A stretch of 46,098 nt of DNA from an uncultured Eubacteriales bacterium. GTDB lineage: Bacteria; Bacillota; Clostridia; Peptostreptococcales; Anaerovoracaceae. Under the pieces are notes generated by a model. That model made no database searches. It saw nothing but the letters and a program-made list of their open reading frames with translations, and had not been told where the DNA came from. Position numbers and translations under genes: made by a program. The stretch covers positions 1 through 46,098 of the forward strand of contig CADBJW010000022.1 of the NCBI GenBank assembly GCA_902795135.1, given 5' to 3'. Of the stretch, positions 26,200 to 35,557 are shown piece after piece (the first letter of the stretch is position 1; the number at the start of each line of letters is the position of its first letter).

Positions 26200-28826
26200 C
26201 GGCAATCGTTATTGTTTCGCTCCTGCTGATGCCGGTTTCGGCACCGGCTGCTTTTGGTGCAGAAGACAGTCCTGGCGCCGTTCAGGAGACACAGCAAAAG
26301 GAAGAAGCCGCACCGGCGAAAGAAGAAACAACGACAAAAGCAGCAGAGTCGCCAACGCAAGCTGCGGAACCGGAACCGGAAAAGACAGAGGAAACCAAGG
26401 ATGTCAGCCGTGAGCCTGCTTCCGGTGAAGGGGCCACAGAAGAAACCTCCACAAAGGAAGCGTCCGCGGAAACCCTGATCCAAATCACTTTTTCTCTCAT
26501 GGCGGATAAAGAAAAAGGCGACGAATGGGTCAAGCCGCAAACCCTCTCATTTGCAGAGGACAGCACGGTGAAAGAAGTGCTGGAGTCCGTCCTTAAGGAA
26601 CTGGACGGGAAATGCGAATGCAGCAAGGAGGGGAAGATTCAAAGCATTACATTTCCGACCGAAAAGGATGCTATTACCTTACGTGCCGCAGAGGAGACCG
26701 GCAAGTGGATCTACAGCATCAACGGGAAGGATTTTGAAACGGGTGCAGACAAGTACGTTCTCAAAGATAAGGACAAACTGGTTGTTTATTACAAACCGGT
26801 TGAATCCGTGACCGACGAAACCGCAAATGCCGAGATTGCCGTGCCGGAAGAAACCGCTGACAGCATGCACATCGACACCGACACCCTTTTGCAGGGAACC
26901 TCCGTTTCAGGAGGCAAAAGCGTCGACCATGCCTACGGCAATACCAAAGGCATTATTACCGAGATCGGTAATCAAAATCATTGGTCGGCAGATACCATAT
27001 GGATGGTTTTGGGACTTGCACGTGCCGGAGAACTCACTTCTTCTCAGGCAAAGGCTTACTACGGGGACATTCTGGCGAAGATGGAAAAAATCAATTCACC
27101 GGTCCTCAGCCCGAAACAGTCCAGTGATAATTCGCGTGCCGTATTAGCGCTCACAGCGGCCGGGTATGATGCGTCCAATGTCGGGGGATACAATCTTCTG
27201 GAGCCTTTGGCGAACATGTCCTACATCCGCGCTCAGGGAATGAACGGCCCTGTTTGGGCATTGCTGGCATTTGACAGCAAAGGCTATGAAATTCCAAAGC
27301 TGACCGGTGTGAGTGAAAGCGCTGCAGAAAAGCTGCAAACGACTCGCGAGAAACTGGTTCAGACGCTGCTGGGCAGCAGGAAGAGTGATGGCGGCTGGGC
27401 CTTTAGCGGGAATCGGTCCGATGTGGATATGACGGCCATGACGATTCAGGCACTGGCACCTTACTACAATACGGATCCGAAAGTCAAAACAGCCGTCGAC
27501 GGTGCACTGAACTGGCTTTCTGCGGCACAGAATAAAGACGGATCCTTCTCCTCGGGGGACAGTGTGAATTCCGAGTCCTCCAGCCAGGTCATCGTCGCAT
27601 TGACGAGTCTGGGCATTGATCCGGGAAAGGACAAGCGATTCCTGAAAAACGGAAAGGGAGCCGTGGATTCTCTGCTGTCGTTCTATACAAAGGGCGGCGG
27701 ATTCAAGCACATCAAAGACAATTACAAATATAACGTTCTGGCGACCTATCAAGGGTATTATGCTCTGGTTGCCTACTATAGAAGTTTGAATGGCAAAAAC
27801 AGTCTCTATGATATGAGCGATGCGGGAGATGATTTTATCATCGATGTGGAATATATAATCGATCAGGTTGCCAAAGATCGTGAAGCAGCACAGCAGAAGG
27901 CAAAGAATCAGGCTGCGGAGGCGGAGAAGGCAGCAGAGAAAAAGCAAGAAGAGCAAAAGCCTCTTGGCGCGACAAAGGGAATCACGAAGTCCGCGGGACT
28001 GATCAAGCTTAAAGGCGCGACTGCGGAGGCCAAGGGATCCATTGGCCTGATTGAAGCGGTCGTCAATCGAGGTCTGTCGGAAGATGCAGCATCTTACACG
28101 GAAGAAGATATAAAGGCCATCAATGAGGCGTATCGCGCCTATCTGAAGCTGGAACCGGCAGAGAAACTGGCTGTCGAAAAAGATAAAAACTGGAAGTCAT
28201 TCTGCAAACTCACAAAAGCCCTCGGCAGCCTTTATCATATTGATCCGGAACACGGGGTAGACGTACTGGACAACAACGATATCATCATGCCGTGGTATGT
28301 GAAGCTGGTTGTGACGGAACAGGATATTACAAAAGAACAGTCCGACAAAATCATCAGCATACTAGGTGAGAAGGGACGCATCTTTGAAACCTATGACATC
28401 AGCTTTGTAGACACATTGGCGGGAGATGATCCTGAGAATCCGGAAGCGGATAACCATTGGTCTCCGGAAAAGGTTCTCAAAGTAAATCTGGGCATCCCGG
28501 CAGAACTCGAGAACACGCCGGTAGTGGTACACATTACAAAGAAGGGAAAGATCGAATTCCTTGCGAATAAAGTGATCAAAGATAAAGACAACCGGTATCA
28601 AGGGTATCGCAGGTACGCCCAATTCAAGTCCGATGATTTTTCAATCTACGGGATAGCGGGCACCGCTGATTCGATTCGGTCTATGATCAGCGAACCGGAA
28701 GAAGAATCTTCCGGAACCGATGGCATGCTGTGGGTTTATCTTGGAGCAGCTGCTTTGGCAGCCCTGGCACTTGTGGCAGTCTTGAGGCGCAGGACCGGCG
28801 CCGCTGAGGAAACGAAAGAATCATGA
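26172..28826 (+). CDS. Membrane-anchored DUF4430 plus alpha/alpha-toroid protein, candidate cobalamin-binding surface protein
   Basis: 884 residues. ATG 26172 (GGAG 10 bases upstream) begins a signal peptide ending near AFGA. A Glu/Thr/Ala-rich linker (30-95) leads to DUF4430 (100-206; GKWIYSINGKDFETGADKY, LKDKDKLVVYY). Residues 269-548 contain prenyltransferase/squalene-oxidase-type repeats of an alpha/alpha barrel (MNGPVWALLAF, KSDGGWAFSG, NKDGSFSSG, ESSSQVIVALTSLGIDP). A further region to 840 is unassigned. One C-terminal membrane helix (850-870) and a basic RRR stop place the body outside the cell. Intrinsic factor and transcobalamin use the same two folds in the opposite order. The stop overlaps the first ecfT by 4 bases. 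Cobalamin binding is a hypothesis. Confidence 0.85.
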   Translation: MGLHLHRILTAIVIVSLLLMPVSAPAAFGAEDSPGAVQETQQKEEAAPAKEETTTKAAESPTQAAEPEPEKTEETKDVSREPASGEGATEETSTKEASAETLIQITFSLMADKEKGDEWVKPQTLSFAEDSTVKEVLESVLKELDGKCECSKEGKIQSITFPTEKDAITLRAAEETGKWIYSINGKDFETGADKYVLKDKDKLVVYYKPVESVTDETANAEIAVPEETADSMHIDTDTLLQGTSVSGGKSVDHAYGNTKGIITEIGNQNHWSADTIWMVLGLARAGELTSSQAKAYYGDILAKMEKINSPVLSPKQSSDNSRAVLALTAAGYDASNVGGYNLLEPLANMSYIRAQGMNGPVWALLAFDSKGYEIPKLTGVSESAAEKLQTTREKLVQTLLGSRKSDGGWAFSGNRSDVDMTAMTIQALAPYYNTDPKVKTAVDGALNWLSAAQNKDGSFSSGDSVNSESSSQVIVALTSLGIDPGKDKRFLKNGKGAVDSLLSFYTKGGGFKHIKDNYKYNVLATYQGYYALVAYYRSLNGKNSLYDMSDAGDDFIIDVEYIIDQVAKDREAAQQKAKNQAAEAEKAAEKKQEEQKPLGATKGITKSAGLIKLKGATAEAKGSIGLIEAVVNRGLSEDAASYTEEDIKAINEAYRAYLKLEPAEKLAVEKDKNWKSFCKLTKALGSLYHIDPEHGVDVLDNNDIIMPWYVKLVVTEQDITKEQSDKIISILGEKGRIFETYDISFVDTLAGDDPENPEADNHWSPEKVLKVNLGIPAELENTPVVVHITKKGKIEFLANKVIKDKDNRYQGYRRYAQFKSDDFSIYGIAGTADSIRSMISEPEEESSGTDGMLWVYLGAAALAALALVAVLRRRTGAAEETKES

Positions 28827-29713
28827 GAAGAGATTCATTTTCAGAATACCATCCCGGAATCACGTTTACGTTTTTTATTGCAGCGATCGTTTTCGGGATG
28901 TGTTTCATACATCCGGCCTTTTGGATAAGTTCGGTGGTTTTGTCCACGGCTTATGTCGTGTCCATCCGTGGGAGAAGAGCTGCGAAAATACTGTTGATTT
29001 TACTGATTCTCTTTTTAGCAGTTTCTCTGCTCAACCCGATGTTTACCGCGGATGGAGAACATGTTTTGTTTCTGCTGCCGTGGGGAAGACCCTATACCAT
29101 GGAAGCCCTTTGCTATGGATTGGCTGCAGGTGGCATGTTCGTGACGGTACTGCTGTGGTTTGCCGCCTATAACGAGGTCATGAGCAGTGATAAATTCCTA
29201 TTCTTGTTTGGGCGTCTGATGCCGTCTCTCTCTTTGGTACTGACGATGATTCTGCGGCTAGTGCCCAGCTTCCAAAGAAAGATGGCACAAATCGTTGGCG
29301 CCCGAAAGTGCATCGGTATGGTCGGTGACGTGGATCGCAAAAGCAGAATCAATGCCGGGATGGCAGTAACGGCTGCGCTCACAAGCTGGGCTCTGGAAGG
29401 TGGCATTATCACAGCGGACAGCATGCAGAGCCGTGGGTTTGGAGTCGGGAAACGAAGCGCCTTTGCAGTTTACAGACTGGAGAACCGGGATGTGATCCTG
29501 CTGGGCGTCATGATTCTGTTGATTTTGGTCGTGCTTCTGTGCGCCTTTCACGGCGGTATGAAAACGGCCTACATTCCGAAAATCGAACTGGCAGGGACAG
29601 ACGTCCCGTATATGATAACAGGGATGATTGCTTATGTATTATTCATGGCGATCCCTACAGCGCTCAATATTGTGGAGACAGTAAGATGGCATTATTTGAA
29701 ATCAAAAATCTGA
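28823..29713 (+). CDS. ECF transporter transmembrane component EcfT (first copy)
   Basis: 296 residues, about six membrane helices. It is the T component that couples the ATPases to the substrate-binding S protein. The typical coupling-helix signature is visible in ADSMQSRGFGVGKRSAF (near 192-208). Four-base overlap with the upstream gene; the ATPase gene begins 28 bases before its stop. A similar but distinct EcfT lies at 32091. Cobalamin or a precursor is the likely cargo, from the riboswitch and neighbours. Confidence 0.9.
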   Translation: MRRDSFSEYHPGITFTFFIAAIVFGMCFIHPAFWISSVVLSTAYVVSIRGRRAAKILLILLILFLAVSLLNPMFTADGEHVLFLLPWGRPYTMEALCYGLAAGGMFVTVLLWFAAYNEVMSSDKFLFLFGRLMPSLSLVLTMILRLVPSFQRKMAQIVGARKCIGMVGDVDRKSRINAGMAVTAALTSWALEGGIITADSMQSRGFGVGKRSAFAVYRLENRDVILLGVMILLILVVLLCAFHGGMKTAYIPKIELAGTDVPYMITGMIAYVLFMAIPTALNIVETVRWHYLKSKI

Positions 29714-31383
29714 GTTTTGCGTATCCGACCGGGAAAGGAAGAAACGTACTCGAAAATATCGACTTGCAGATCGAGCAGGGACAATACATAACCATTTGCG
29801 GCAAGAGCGGAAGCGGGAAGACAACGCTGCTCCGGCACCTAAAGAGCGTATTGACCCCTCATGGAAACCGGACCGGCGTCATATACTTTCATGGACAGCC
29901 ACTGGAAGACATCAGCCTTAGAGAGCAGTCCTCGCGCATCGGTTACGTCATGCAAAATCCAGACAGTCAGATCGTGACCGATAAAGTGTGGCATGAGCTG
30001 GCCTTTGGTTTGGAAAGTCTGGGCGAGAACCAGAAGACGATTCGTACGCGCGTGGCGGAAATGGCAAGCTATTTTGGTATTCAGGGCTGGTTTCATAAGA
30101 ATGTTGCCGAGCTTTCCGGCGGACAAAAGCAGCTTTTGAATTTGGCATCGATTATGGCCATGCAGCCGGACACGTTGATTCTGGATGAGCCGACCAGCCA
30201 GCTGGACCCCATTGCGGCAGCCGATTTTTTGAATACCGTCCGAAAGATCAACCTGGAACTTGGGACAACGATCCTCATTACAGAACACCGCCTGGAAGAC
30301 ATCTTTCACGCATCCGACCGGGTGGTCGTGATGGAACAGGGCAGGATCGTTGCAGACGATACACCAAAGGCAACAGGAGCCTTTCTCAAAGAAGCGGGCA
30401 GTGAAATGTTCGCGGCCATGCCGTCTCCGATGCAGATCTTTTATGGCGTAAACGAAGAAAAAGTTATCCCTGAAGATTGTCCATTGACGGTTCGCGAGGG
30501 AAGAAACTGGCTGAGCAAATCCTTTCCGGATGGAAAACCTGTCAAAAGCAGGCTGGAGGAAGATACGGACCTGGCTGAAATCGCAAAACCGGCCCTGTTA
30601 ATGAAGGAAGTCTGGTTCCGGTATGAAAAGGATGCACCGGATGTCTTAAAAGGGGTGACCTTTGCAGCTGCCGAAGGCGAACTGTCGGCCATTGTCGGAG
30701 GAAATGGAACCGGGAAATCGACGGCGCTCAAAACAATCTGCAACATTTGCAGACCATACAGAGGTCGGGTTTATCTTCATGGCAAGCGTGTGGATCAATA
30801 TAAGCGCGGGGAGCTGTTCAAACACAATCTGGTTATGCTTCCGCAGGATCCGCAGAGCCTTTTTGTCAAGAAGACTGTACGTGAGGAATTGGAGGAGATG
30901 GTTTCCGCAAAGGCATCGTCCGATGATAATGCATCTCCTATCGATGAAATCGTGGATCTTTGTGAGATTCGGCCGCTTCTGGACTCCCATCCATACGATT
31001 TGTCCGGCGGTGAGCAGCAAAGAACGGCACTGGCCAAGGTACTGCTTACGGATCCAAAGGTATTGCTTCTGGATGAACCGACGAAGGGCCTGGACAATTT
31101 CTTCAAGCTGAAGCTTGCAAAAATCCTGAGAGCATTAAAAGAACGCGGTGTAACGATTATCATGGTGTCCCATGACGTGGAGTTTTGCGCGCGATATGCA
31201 GATCGGGTCAGCATGTTCTTTGATGGCGGCATCATTACAACCAACACACCTAGAAGGTTTTTCTCACAGAACAGTTTCTATACGACGGCAGCAAATCGTA
31301 TGAGCCGTCATGTTTTTGATAACGCTATTACCAATGAAGATGTTATAGAGCTTTGCTTAGAAAACGAAAACCATGAACAGTAA
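29686..31383 (+). CDS. ECF transporter ATPase, two ABC domains fused in one chain (EcfA-EcfA')
   Basis: 565 residues with two complete ABC ATPase domains. Domain 1: Walker A GKSGSGKTT (from residue 40), signature LSGGQKQ, Walker B LILDEPTSQLD, switch histidine in ITEHR. Domain 2: Walker A GGNGTGKST (from 338), signature LSGGEQQR, Walker B LLLDEPTKGLD, switch in MVSHD. Most ECF modules use two separate ATPases. GGAG at 29674-29677 supports ATG 29686; an open frame extending upstream overlaps ecfT and has no site. The last codons overlap the S-component ATG (31373). It powers uptake at the inner face of the membrane. Confidence 0.93.
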   Translation: MALFEIKNLSFAYPTGKGRNVLENIDLQIEQGQYITICGKSGSGKTTLLRHLKSVLTPHGNRTGVIYFHGQPLEDISLREQSSRIGYVMQNPDSQIVTDKVWHELAFGLESLGENQKTIRTRVAEMASYFGIQGWFHKNVAELSGGQKQLLNLASIMAMQPDTLILDEPTSQLDPIAAADFLNTVRKINLELGTTILITEHRLEDIFHASDRVVVMEQGRIVADDTPKATGAFLKEAGSEMFAAMPSPMQIFYGVNEEKVIPEDCPLTVREGRNWLSKSFPDGKPVKSRLEEDTDLAEIAKPALLMKEVWFRYEKDAPDVLKGVTFAAAEGELSAIVGGNGTGKSTALKTICNICRPYRGRVYLHGKRVDQYKRGELFKHNLVMLPQDPQSLFVKKTVREELEEMVSAKASSDDNASPIDEIVDLCEIRPLLDSHPYDLSGGEQQRTALAKVLLTDPKVLLLDEPTKGLDNFFKLKLAKILRALKERGVTIIMVSHDVEFCARYADRVSMFFDGGIITTNTPRRFFSQNSFYTTAANRMSRHVFDNAITNEDVIELCLENENHEQ

Positions 31384-32101
31384 CAAAAGAACGACGCTTA
31401 TCGAAATTCTGATTATTATAATTCTCATACCGGTTGTCCTTCTCATTTCCTGGAAAGTTGGAGACCGGCAGTACTATCTGACCAGTGTCATCGTTATGAT
31501 TCTGATTATGATCCCATTTTTCCTTCGTTTTGAACGGCGTAGTCCCTCTGCGAGGGAACTTGTCACCATTGCCGTCATGGCGGCCATTGCAACTGTGGCG
31601 AGAGCGGCTTTTGTAATGGTGCCCCATTTCTCACCGATGTCCGGCGTTGTTATGATCGCGGGAATCGCATTGGGTCCGGAAGCGGGATTCGTGATCGGCG
31701 CATTGACGGCTTTTGCGAGCAATTTTGTATTTGGGCAGGGTCCATGGACGCCGTGGCAGATGTTCATTTACGGATTGGCGGGATTCATCGCAGCGCTCCT
31801 TGCCAAAAAAGGCATAATGAGTGAAAAGCACCGCATCCGAACCGCTTTAATTGGTGGTCTTCTGATTTTGTGCGTCATCGGTCCGCTTCTTGATACGGCA
31901 ACTCTGTTCCTGGAGTCGATGATGGTCAACAACCTTTCGGCAAAAGCCATTTATCTGTCAGGACTGCCTGTCAACGCGATCCATGGAGCAGTTACATGTG
32001 TAACGCTCTTTGTTCTGTGCAAACCGATCAAGGAAAAGCTGGATCGGATCAAAATCAAGTACGGCATGATGGAGGGTTCGAACAAAAACCATGAGATTTG
32101 A
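31373..32101 (+). CDS. ECF transporter substrate-specific component (S), probable cobalamin or corrinoid S protein
   Basis: 242 residues, about six or seven hydrophobic segments. Residues 55-150 contain the family-like run ATVARAAF, MIAGIALGPEAGFVIGALTAFASNF and GPWTPWQMFIYGLAGF, typical of ECF S proteins that sit between EcfT and the membrane. An extra N-terminal hydrophobic hairpin (10-50) precedes it. It overlaps both neighbours (11 bases each). Cobalamin S proteins CbrT and the alpha-ribazole S protein CblT are known; I cannot match this to either by eye. The riboswitch upstream makes a corrinoid or its precursor the best substrate guess. Confidence 0.85.
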   Translation: MNSNKRTTLIEILIIIILIPVVLLISWKVGDRQYYLTSVIVMILIMIPFFLRFERRSPSARELVTIAVMAAIATVARAAFVMVPHFSPMSGVVMIAGIALGPEAGFVIGALTAFASNFVFGQGPWTPWQMFIYGLAGFIAALLAKKGIMSEKHRIRTALIGGLLILCVIGPLLDTATLFLESMMVNNLSAKAIYLSGLPVNAIHGAVTCVTLFVLCKPIKEKLDRIKIKYGMMEGSNKNHEI

Positions 32102-32966
32102 TAGCTATCATCCAGTTATAAATCTGATATATTTCGTCGCTGCCATCTGGTTTACGATTTGGTTCCATCATCCGGTGTTTCTGGCGATTTCTTTTGCTGC
32201 GGCCTTTGCGTATTCTGTGAAGCTCAACGGGCTGCGAGGGCTTGTGTTTAACTTGTGTCTGTTTCCGCTCATGGCGGCTTACGCCCTATGGTACAGCTAT
32301 TATACCCATTTCGGTGTGACGGTAATCGGACAGAATTTTACAGGAAATGACATGACGTTGGAATCCTTGGTGTTTGGCGTGGTCATCAGTGTGACGGCGG
32401 CTTCGGTTATCATGTGGATGGCCTGCGTGTTTGCCGTGTTTTCATCGGACAAGGTGGTGTATCTGTTTGGCCGGGTTTCGCCAAAGGCATCGCTGTTTTT
32501 GTCGATTTTGCTCCGCAGTGTTCCGCGCATCAAGAAGATGGCGGGAAAAATCAACACGGCCCAAAAGGGACTGGGGAAAGGCGCGTTTCAGGGAGGTCTG
32601 GGAGGCATCCGATTCCTTCCGCGATTGATTTCGATCGTGATCACATGGACCTTGGAGAGTTTCGCGGAAAGCTCTGAATCCATGAAGTCTCGGGGTTACT
32701 CGCTGCGCGGCCGCACGGCCTTTAGCATCTATCGGTTTGACAACCGCGACCGCGCGTTCATCGTTGTGTTGTTTCTGTGTTTGACGCTCATCGCAATGGC
32801 GGTTATGTTCAATCAGACCAATATTTACTACGATCCGGAAATCATTATGAATCGGATCACGTACATTTCCATATTCTTTTACACTGCCTATGCGGCCTTT
32901 CTTCTCTTGCCGATGGCATTACAAATTGCCGGCGAAATCAAACAGAAAAACTCGCTCTATTTATGA
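32091..32966 (+). CDS. ECF transporter transmembrane component EcfT (second copy)
   Basis: 291 residues, same fold and layout as the EcfT at 28823 (start RFDSYHPVINLIYFVAAI compares with RDSFSEYHPGITFTFFIAAI). The coupling signature is ESSESMKSRGYSLRGRTAF. It starts 11 bases inside the S gene and ends the cluster, giving the order T - AA' - S - T. Two T genes with one S and one fused ATPase is unusual: the ordinary ECF complex has one T. They may form a T-T' heterodimer or alternative complexes. No terminator is seen after it; an extended -10 promoter overlaps its last codons. Confidence 0.9.
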   Translation: MRFDSYHPVINLIYFVAAIWFTIWFHHPVFLAISFAAAFAYSVKLNGLRGLVFNLCLFPLMAAYALWYSYYTHFGVTVIGQNFTGNDMTLESLVFGVVISVTAASVIMWMACVFAVFSSDKVVYLFGRVSPKASLFLSILLRSVPRIKKMAGKINTAQKGLGKGAFQGGLGGIRFLPRLISIVITWTLESFAESSESMKSRGYSLRGRTAFSIYRFDNRDRAFIVVLFLCLTLIAMAVMFNQTNIYYDPEIIMNRITYISIFFYTAYAAFLLLPMALQIAGEIKQKNSLYL

Positions 32967-32972
32967 TATAAT
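32964..32972 (+). promoter_or_regulatory. Extended -10 promoter for the iorAB operon
   Basis: TGA plus TATAAT (32967-32972) lacks a good -35. RNA would start near 32979, about 65 bases before iorA. GGTAGGTACAGA and TCTGTCACACC (32986-33015) can fold into an imperfect hairpin in the leader. Confidence 0.5.
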
Positions 32973-33042
32973 ACATCATGTATAGGTAGGTACAGAAATC
33001 CTCTGTCACACCTGCCACAAATCAAGGAGAGCGGACAATAAA

Positions 33043-34947
33043 ATGAAAGAACTTTTAATGGGAAACGAAGCGATTGCAATGGGTGCTTTGGCGGCAGGCG
33101 TCAAGGTGGTTTCCGGTTATCCGGGAACGCCGTCTTCCGAAGTTCTCGAGACCATCGCCAAACGCAATCCCGGCGGAGTCCATGTGGAATGGTCGGTCAA
33201 TGAAAAAGCCGGCGCAGAGGTAGCTGTAGGGGCGGCTTACACCGGCGCCAGAAGCCTGGTTACCATGAAGCAGATGGGACTCAACGTAGCTTCCGATCCA
33301 ATCATGTGTGTAAACTACATCGGCATCAAAGGCGGTATGGTAATTTTCGTAGCCGACGATCCCGGTCCGATCTCATCTCAAACCGAACAAGACACCAGAC
33401 ATTTTGGCAAATACGCCCACATCCCTGTATTCGATTGCGATTCACCGGAACAGGCCTTTTATGCTGTTCAGGTAGCTTTTGCGTTCAGCGAAAGACACGC
33501 AACACCAGTGATTCTCCGGTCGACCACAAGAGTTTGTCATGCTTGCGCGGACATCGATGTTCCGGAAATCCAGCCTCCATCGGACTGTGAAGGATTCCAG
33601 AAAGACAGCAAATGGGTCATTTTCCCGAAGCGCGCTTACGAAGCGAAGATGCATATTGCCAAGCGTGAGCCGGAGCTTGCAGACGAGTTTTCGCAATTTT
33701 TGACGGATCGCCCGTGGACGGCAGACGGTGAGGGGAGTCCCTTCCGCCTGGCGGGCAACAGTCTGGAAGGAAACGGTCCGGTCGGCATTGCCTGTGGCGG
33801 CATTTCCTATGCTTACGTCAAGGAAGCAATCGCAGGTCATGAAGAAGATTACACCGTTTTGAAAATCGCGACACCGTATCCATTCCCGGCGGCCCTTGCG
33901 CGCAGGTTCCTGATGGGTGTAGACAAGGTCCTCGTATTTGAAGAACTGGATCCATACATCGAAGATGCGCTGATCTACGAATACGGCATGATCAGTCTGG
34001 ACATCGACGATTTTATTATAGGCAAACGTACCGGTCACGTTCCCGCTGGCGGAGAGCTGAGTGCGGAAATCGTAGCCGATGTTTTGAATGAAACCGGAAA
34101 GGAATCACTTGGCAAAAGCAATCCCATATCCTTTGACGACAAACCGGATCTGCCGATTCGGCCGCCGGTACTCTGTGCAGGCTGTCCGCACCGGGGCGCC
34201 TTTTATGCGGTCAAAGCGGCCGTGGCAAAAGAAAAGGCGGAGGCCATCTACTGCGGCGATATCGGCTGCTATACACTGGGGAATGCGGCGCCGCTTAATA
34301 TGGTCGACACCTGCCTTTGCATGGGTGCCGGAATCACCGTTGCCCAGGGACTGGGACACGCGGATGATCGGACGATCAACTTTGGCTTTATCGGCGATTC
34401 CACCTTTTTTGCCAGCGGCATTACGGGAACCGTCAATGCGGTCTATAACCAGTCGAATATGATCCTTTGCATATTGGATAATTCCACCACGGCCATGACC
34501 GGCCATCAGCCTCATCCTGGGATGGGCATTACGATGATGGGCGAACGCGTTAAACCGGTGGATATCGCGAAAGTACTGGAAGGAGTCGGCGTGGAATGGA
34601 TCCGTACCGTCGATCCGCTGGACCTGCAGGCGTCGATGGACACGGTCCGGGCAGCGATGCAGGAAACCGGCGTCCGAGCGATCATTTTCAAGTCCCCGTG
34701 CATCGCACTGATCCCGCCAAAAGAACCGGCAGTCGTAACGGATTCCTGCGTTGGCTGCATGCGGTGCATCAACGAAATCGGCTGTCCTGCCATGATTCCG
34801 TATGAGGATCGCGGGGCCGGCAAACCGGGAAAGAAAGTACGCATCGACAAAAGCCTTTGCACAGGATGCGGACTTTGCAGTCAGCTCTGTCCGGTGGACT
34901 GCATCCGCACGGCAGAAGAAGCAAAAGCATCGGAGGTGGATCAATGA
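33043..34947 (+). CDS. iorA: Indolepyruvate ferredoxin oxidoreductase, alpha subunit
   Basis: 634 residues, the usual IorA length. IorAB decarboxylates aryl pyruvates (indole-, phenyl-, hydroxyphenylpyruvate) with CoA and ferredoxin to aryl-acetyl-CoA. The N-terminal pyrimidine-binding domain starts with LMGNEAIAMGALAAGVKVVSGYPGTPSSE (given in part: GYPGTPSSE near residue 25-33). The thiamine-diphosphate domain has CAGCPHRGAFY, GDIGCYTLG and GDSTFFASG. The C-terminal ferredoxin domain has C569/C572/C575/C581 and C606/C609/C612/C616, for two [4Fe-4S] clusters. AAGGAGAG precedes the ATG. Its stop overlaps iorB by 4 bases. Confidence 0.95.
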   Translation: MKELLMGNEAIAMGALAAGVKVVSGYPGTPSSEVLETIAKRNPGGVHVEWSVNEKAGAEVAVGAAYTGARSLVTMKQMGLNVASDPIMCVNYIGIKGGMVIFVADDPGPISSQTEQDTRHFGKYAHIPVFDCDSPEQAFYAVQVAFAFSERHATPVILRSTTRVCHACADIDVPEIQPPSDCEGFQKDSKWVIFPKRAYEAKMHIAKREPELADEFSQFLTDRPWTADGEGSPFRLAGNSLEGNGPVGIACGGISYAYVKEAIAGHEEDYTVLKIATPYPFPAALARRFLMGVDKVLVFEELDPYIEDALIYEYGMISLDIDDFIIGKRTGHVPAGGELSAEIVADVLNETGKESLGKSNPISFDDKPDLPIRPPVLCAGCPHRGAFYAVKAAVAKEKAEAIYCGDIGCYTLGNAAPLNMVDTCLCMGAGITVAQGLGHADDRTINFGFIGDSTFFASGITGTVNAVYNQSNMILCILDNSTTAMTGHQPHPGMGITMMGERVKPVDIAKVLEGVGVEWIRTVDPLDLQASMDTVRAAMQETGVRAIIFKSPCIALIPPKEPAVVTDSCVGCMRCINEIGCPAMIPYEDRGAGKPGKKVRIDKSLCTGCGLCSQLCPVDCIRTAEEAKASEVDQ

Positions 34948-35540
34948 CAGAACAGAATGTAAAAAGCTGTCTTCTCTGCGGCGTCGGCGGACAAGGAACT
35001 GTGCTGGCTTCCAGAATCATTGCGGCGGCAGCCATGGAGAAAGGACTGCGGGCCAAGACTGCGGAAACCATTGGCATGGCCCAGCGCGGAGGAAGCGTAG
35101 TCAGCCATGTTCGGACCGGGATGCAAATCCCGTCGCCGATGATTCCAAAGGGCAAGGCAGATATCCTGATTGGATTCGAACCGGGAGAAGCGGCGAAGAA
35201 TATAGAATATCTCAAAGAAAACGGGACGCTGATCCTGTGCGCACAGGAAGTGAAACCGATCACGGCGTCTTTGGGACAGAGCGGCTATGACGGGGATACC
35301 TGCATTGCCTATCTTCGCGGGAAAATCCCGAAATGCTACGTGATCGATACAGGCCGCATCATAGAAGCCTGTGGCAATCCGAAGGTTTTGAACGTTGCGG
35401 TGGTCGGAGCACTCTGTGCCAGTGGGGAAATGGGCCTGAGCATTGAAGATGTAGACCGGGCGTTGGAAATCAAACTGAAACCAAAAGTACTGGATGTTAA
35501 TAAACAGGCTCTCAGAATGGGAGCAGCATGTATTAAATAA
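34944..35540 (+). CDS. iorB: Indolepyruvate ferredoxin oxidoreductase, beta subunit
   Basis: 198 residues, matching the gamma-type domain of 2-oxoacid:ferredoxin oxidoreductases: a glycine motif CGVGGQGTVLASRI near residue 11 and TIGMAQRGGSVVSHVR (40-58) for partner and CoA contact. GGAGG at 34932-34936 lies 7 bases before the ATG, which overlaps the iorA stop, so the subunits are translated together. Confidence 0.94.
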   Translation: MTEQNVKSCLLCGVGGQGTVLASRIIAAAAMEKGLRAKTAETIGMAQRGGSVVSHVRTGMQIPSPMIPKGKADILIGFEPGEAAKNIEYLKENGTLILCAQEVKPITASLGQSGYDGDTCIAYLRGKIPKCYVIDTGRIIEACGNPKVLNVAVVGALCASGEMGLSIEDVDRALEIKLKPKVLDVNKQALRMGAACIK

Positions 35541-35557
35541 AAAAAGGAATAATTGAG

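Noticed and set aside
28722-28826. Sortase (LPXTG) anchor at the end of the DUF4430/toroid protein
   Set aside because: A membrane helix and basic tail are present, but no LPXTG-like motif precedes them.
29539-29685. Longer ATPase reading frame
   Set aside because: It lies within ecfT and has no ribosome site; ATG 29686 has GGAG and starts the typical ABC sequence.
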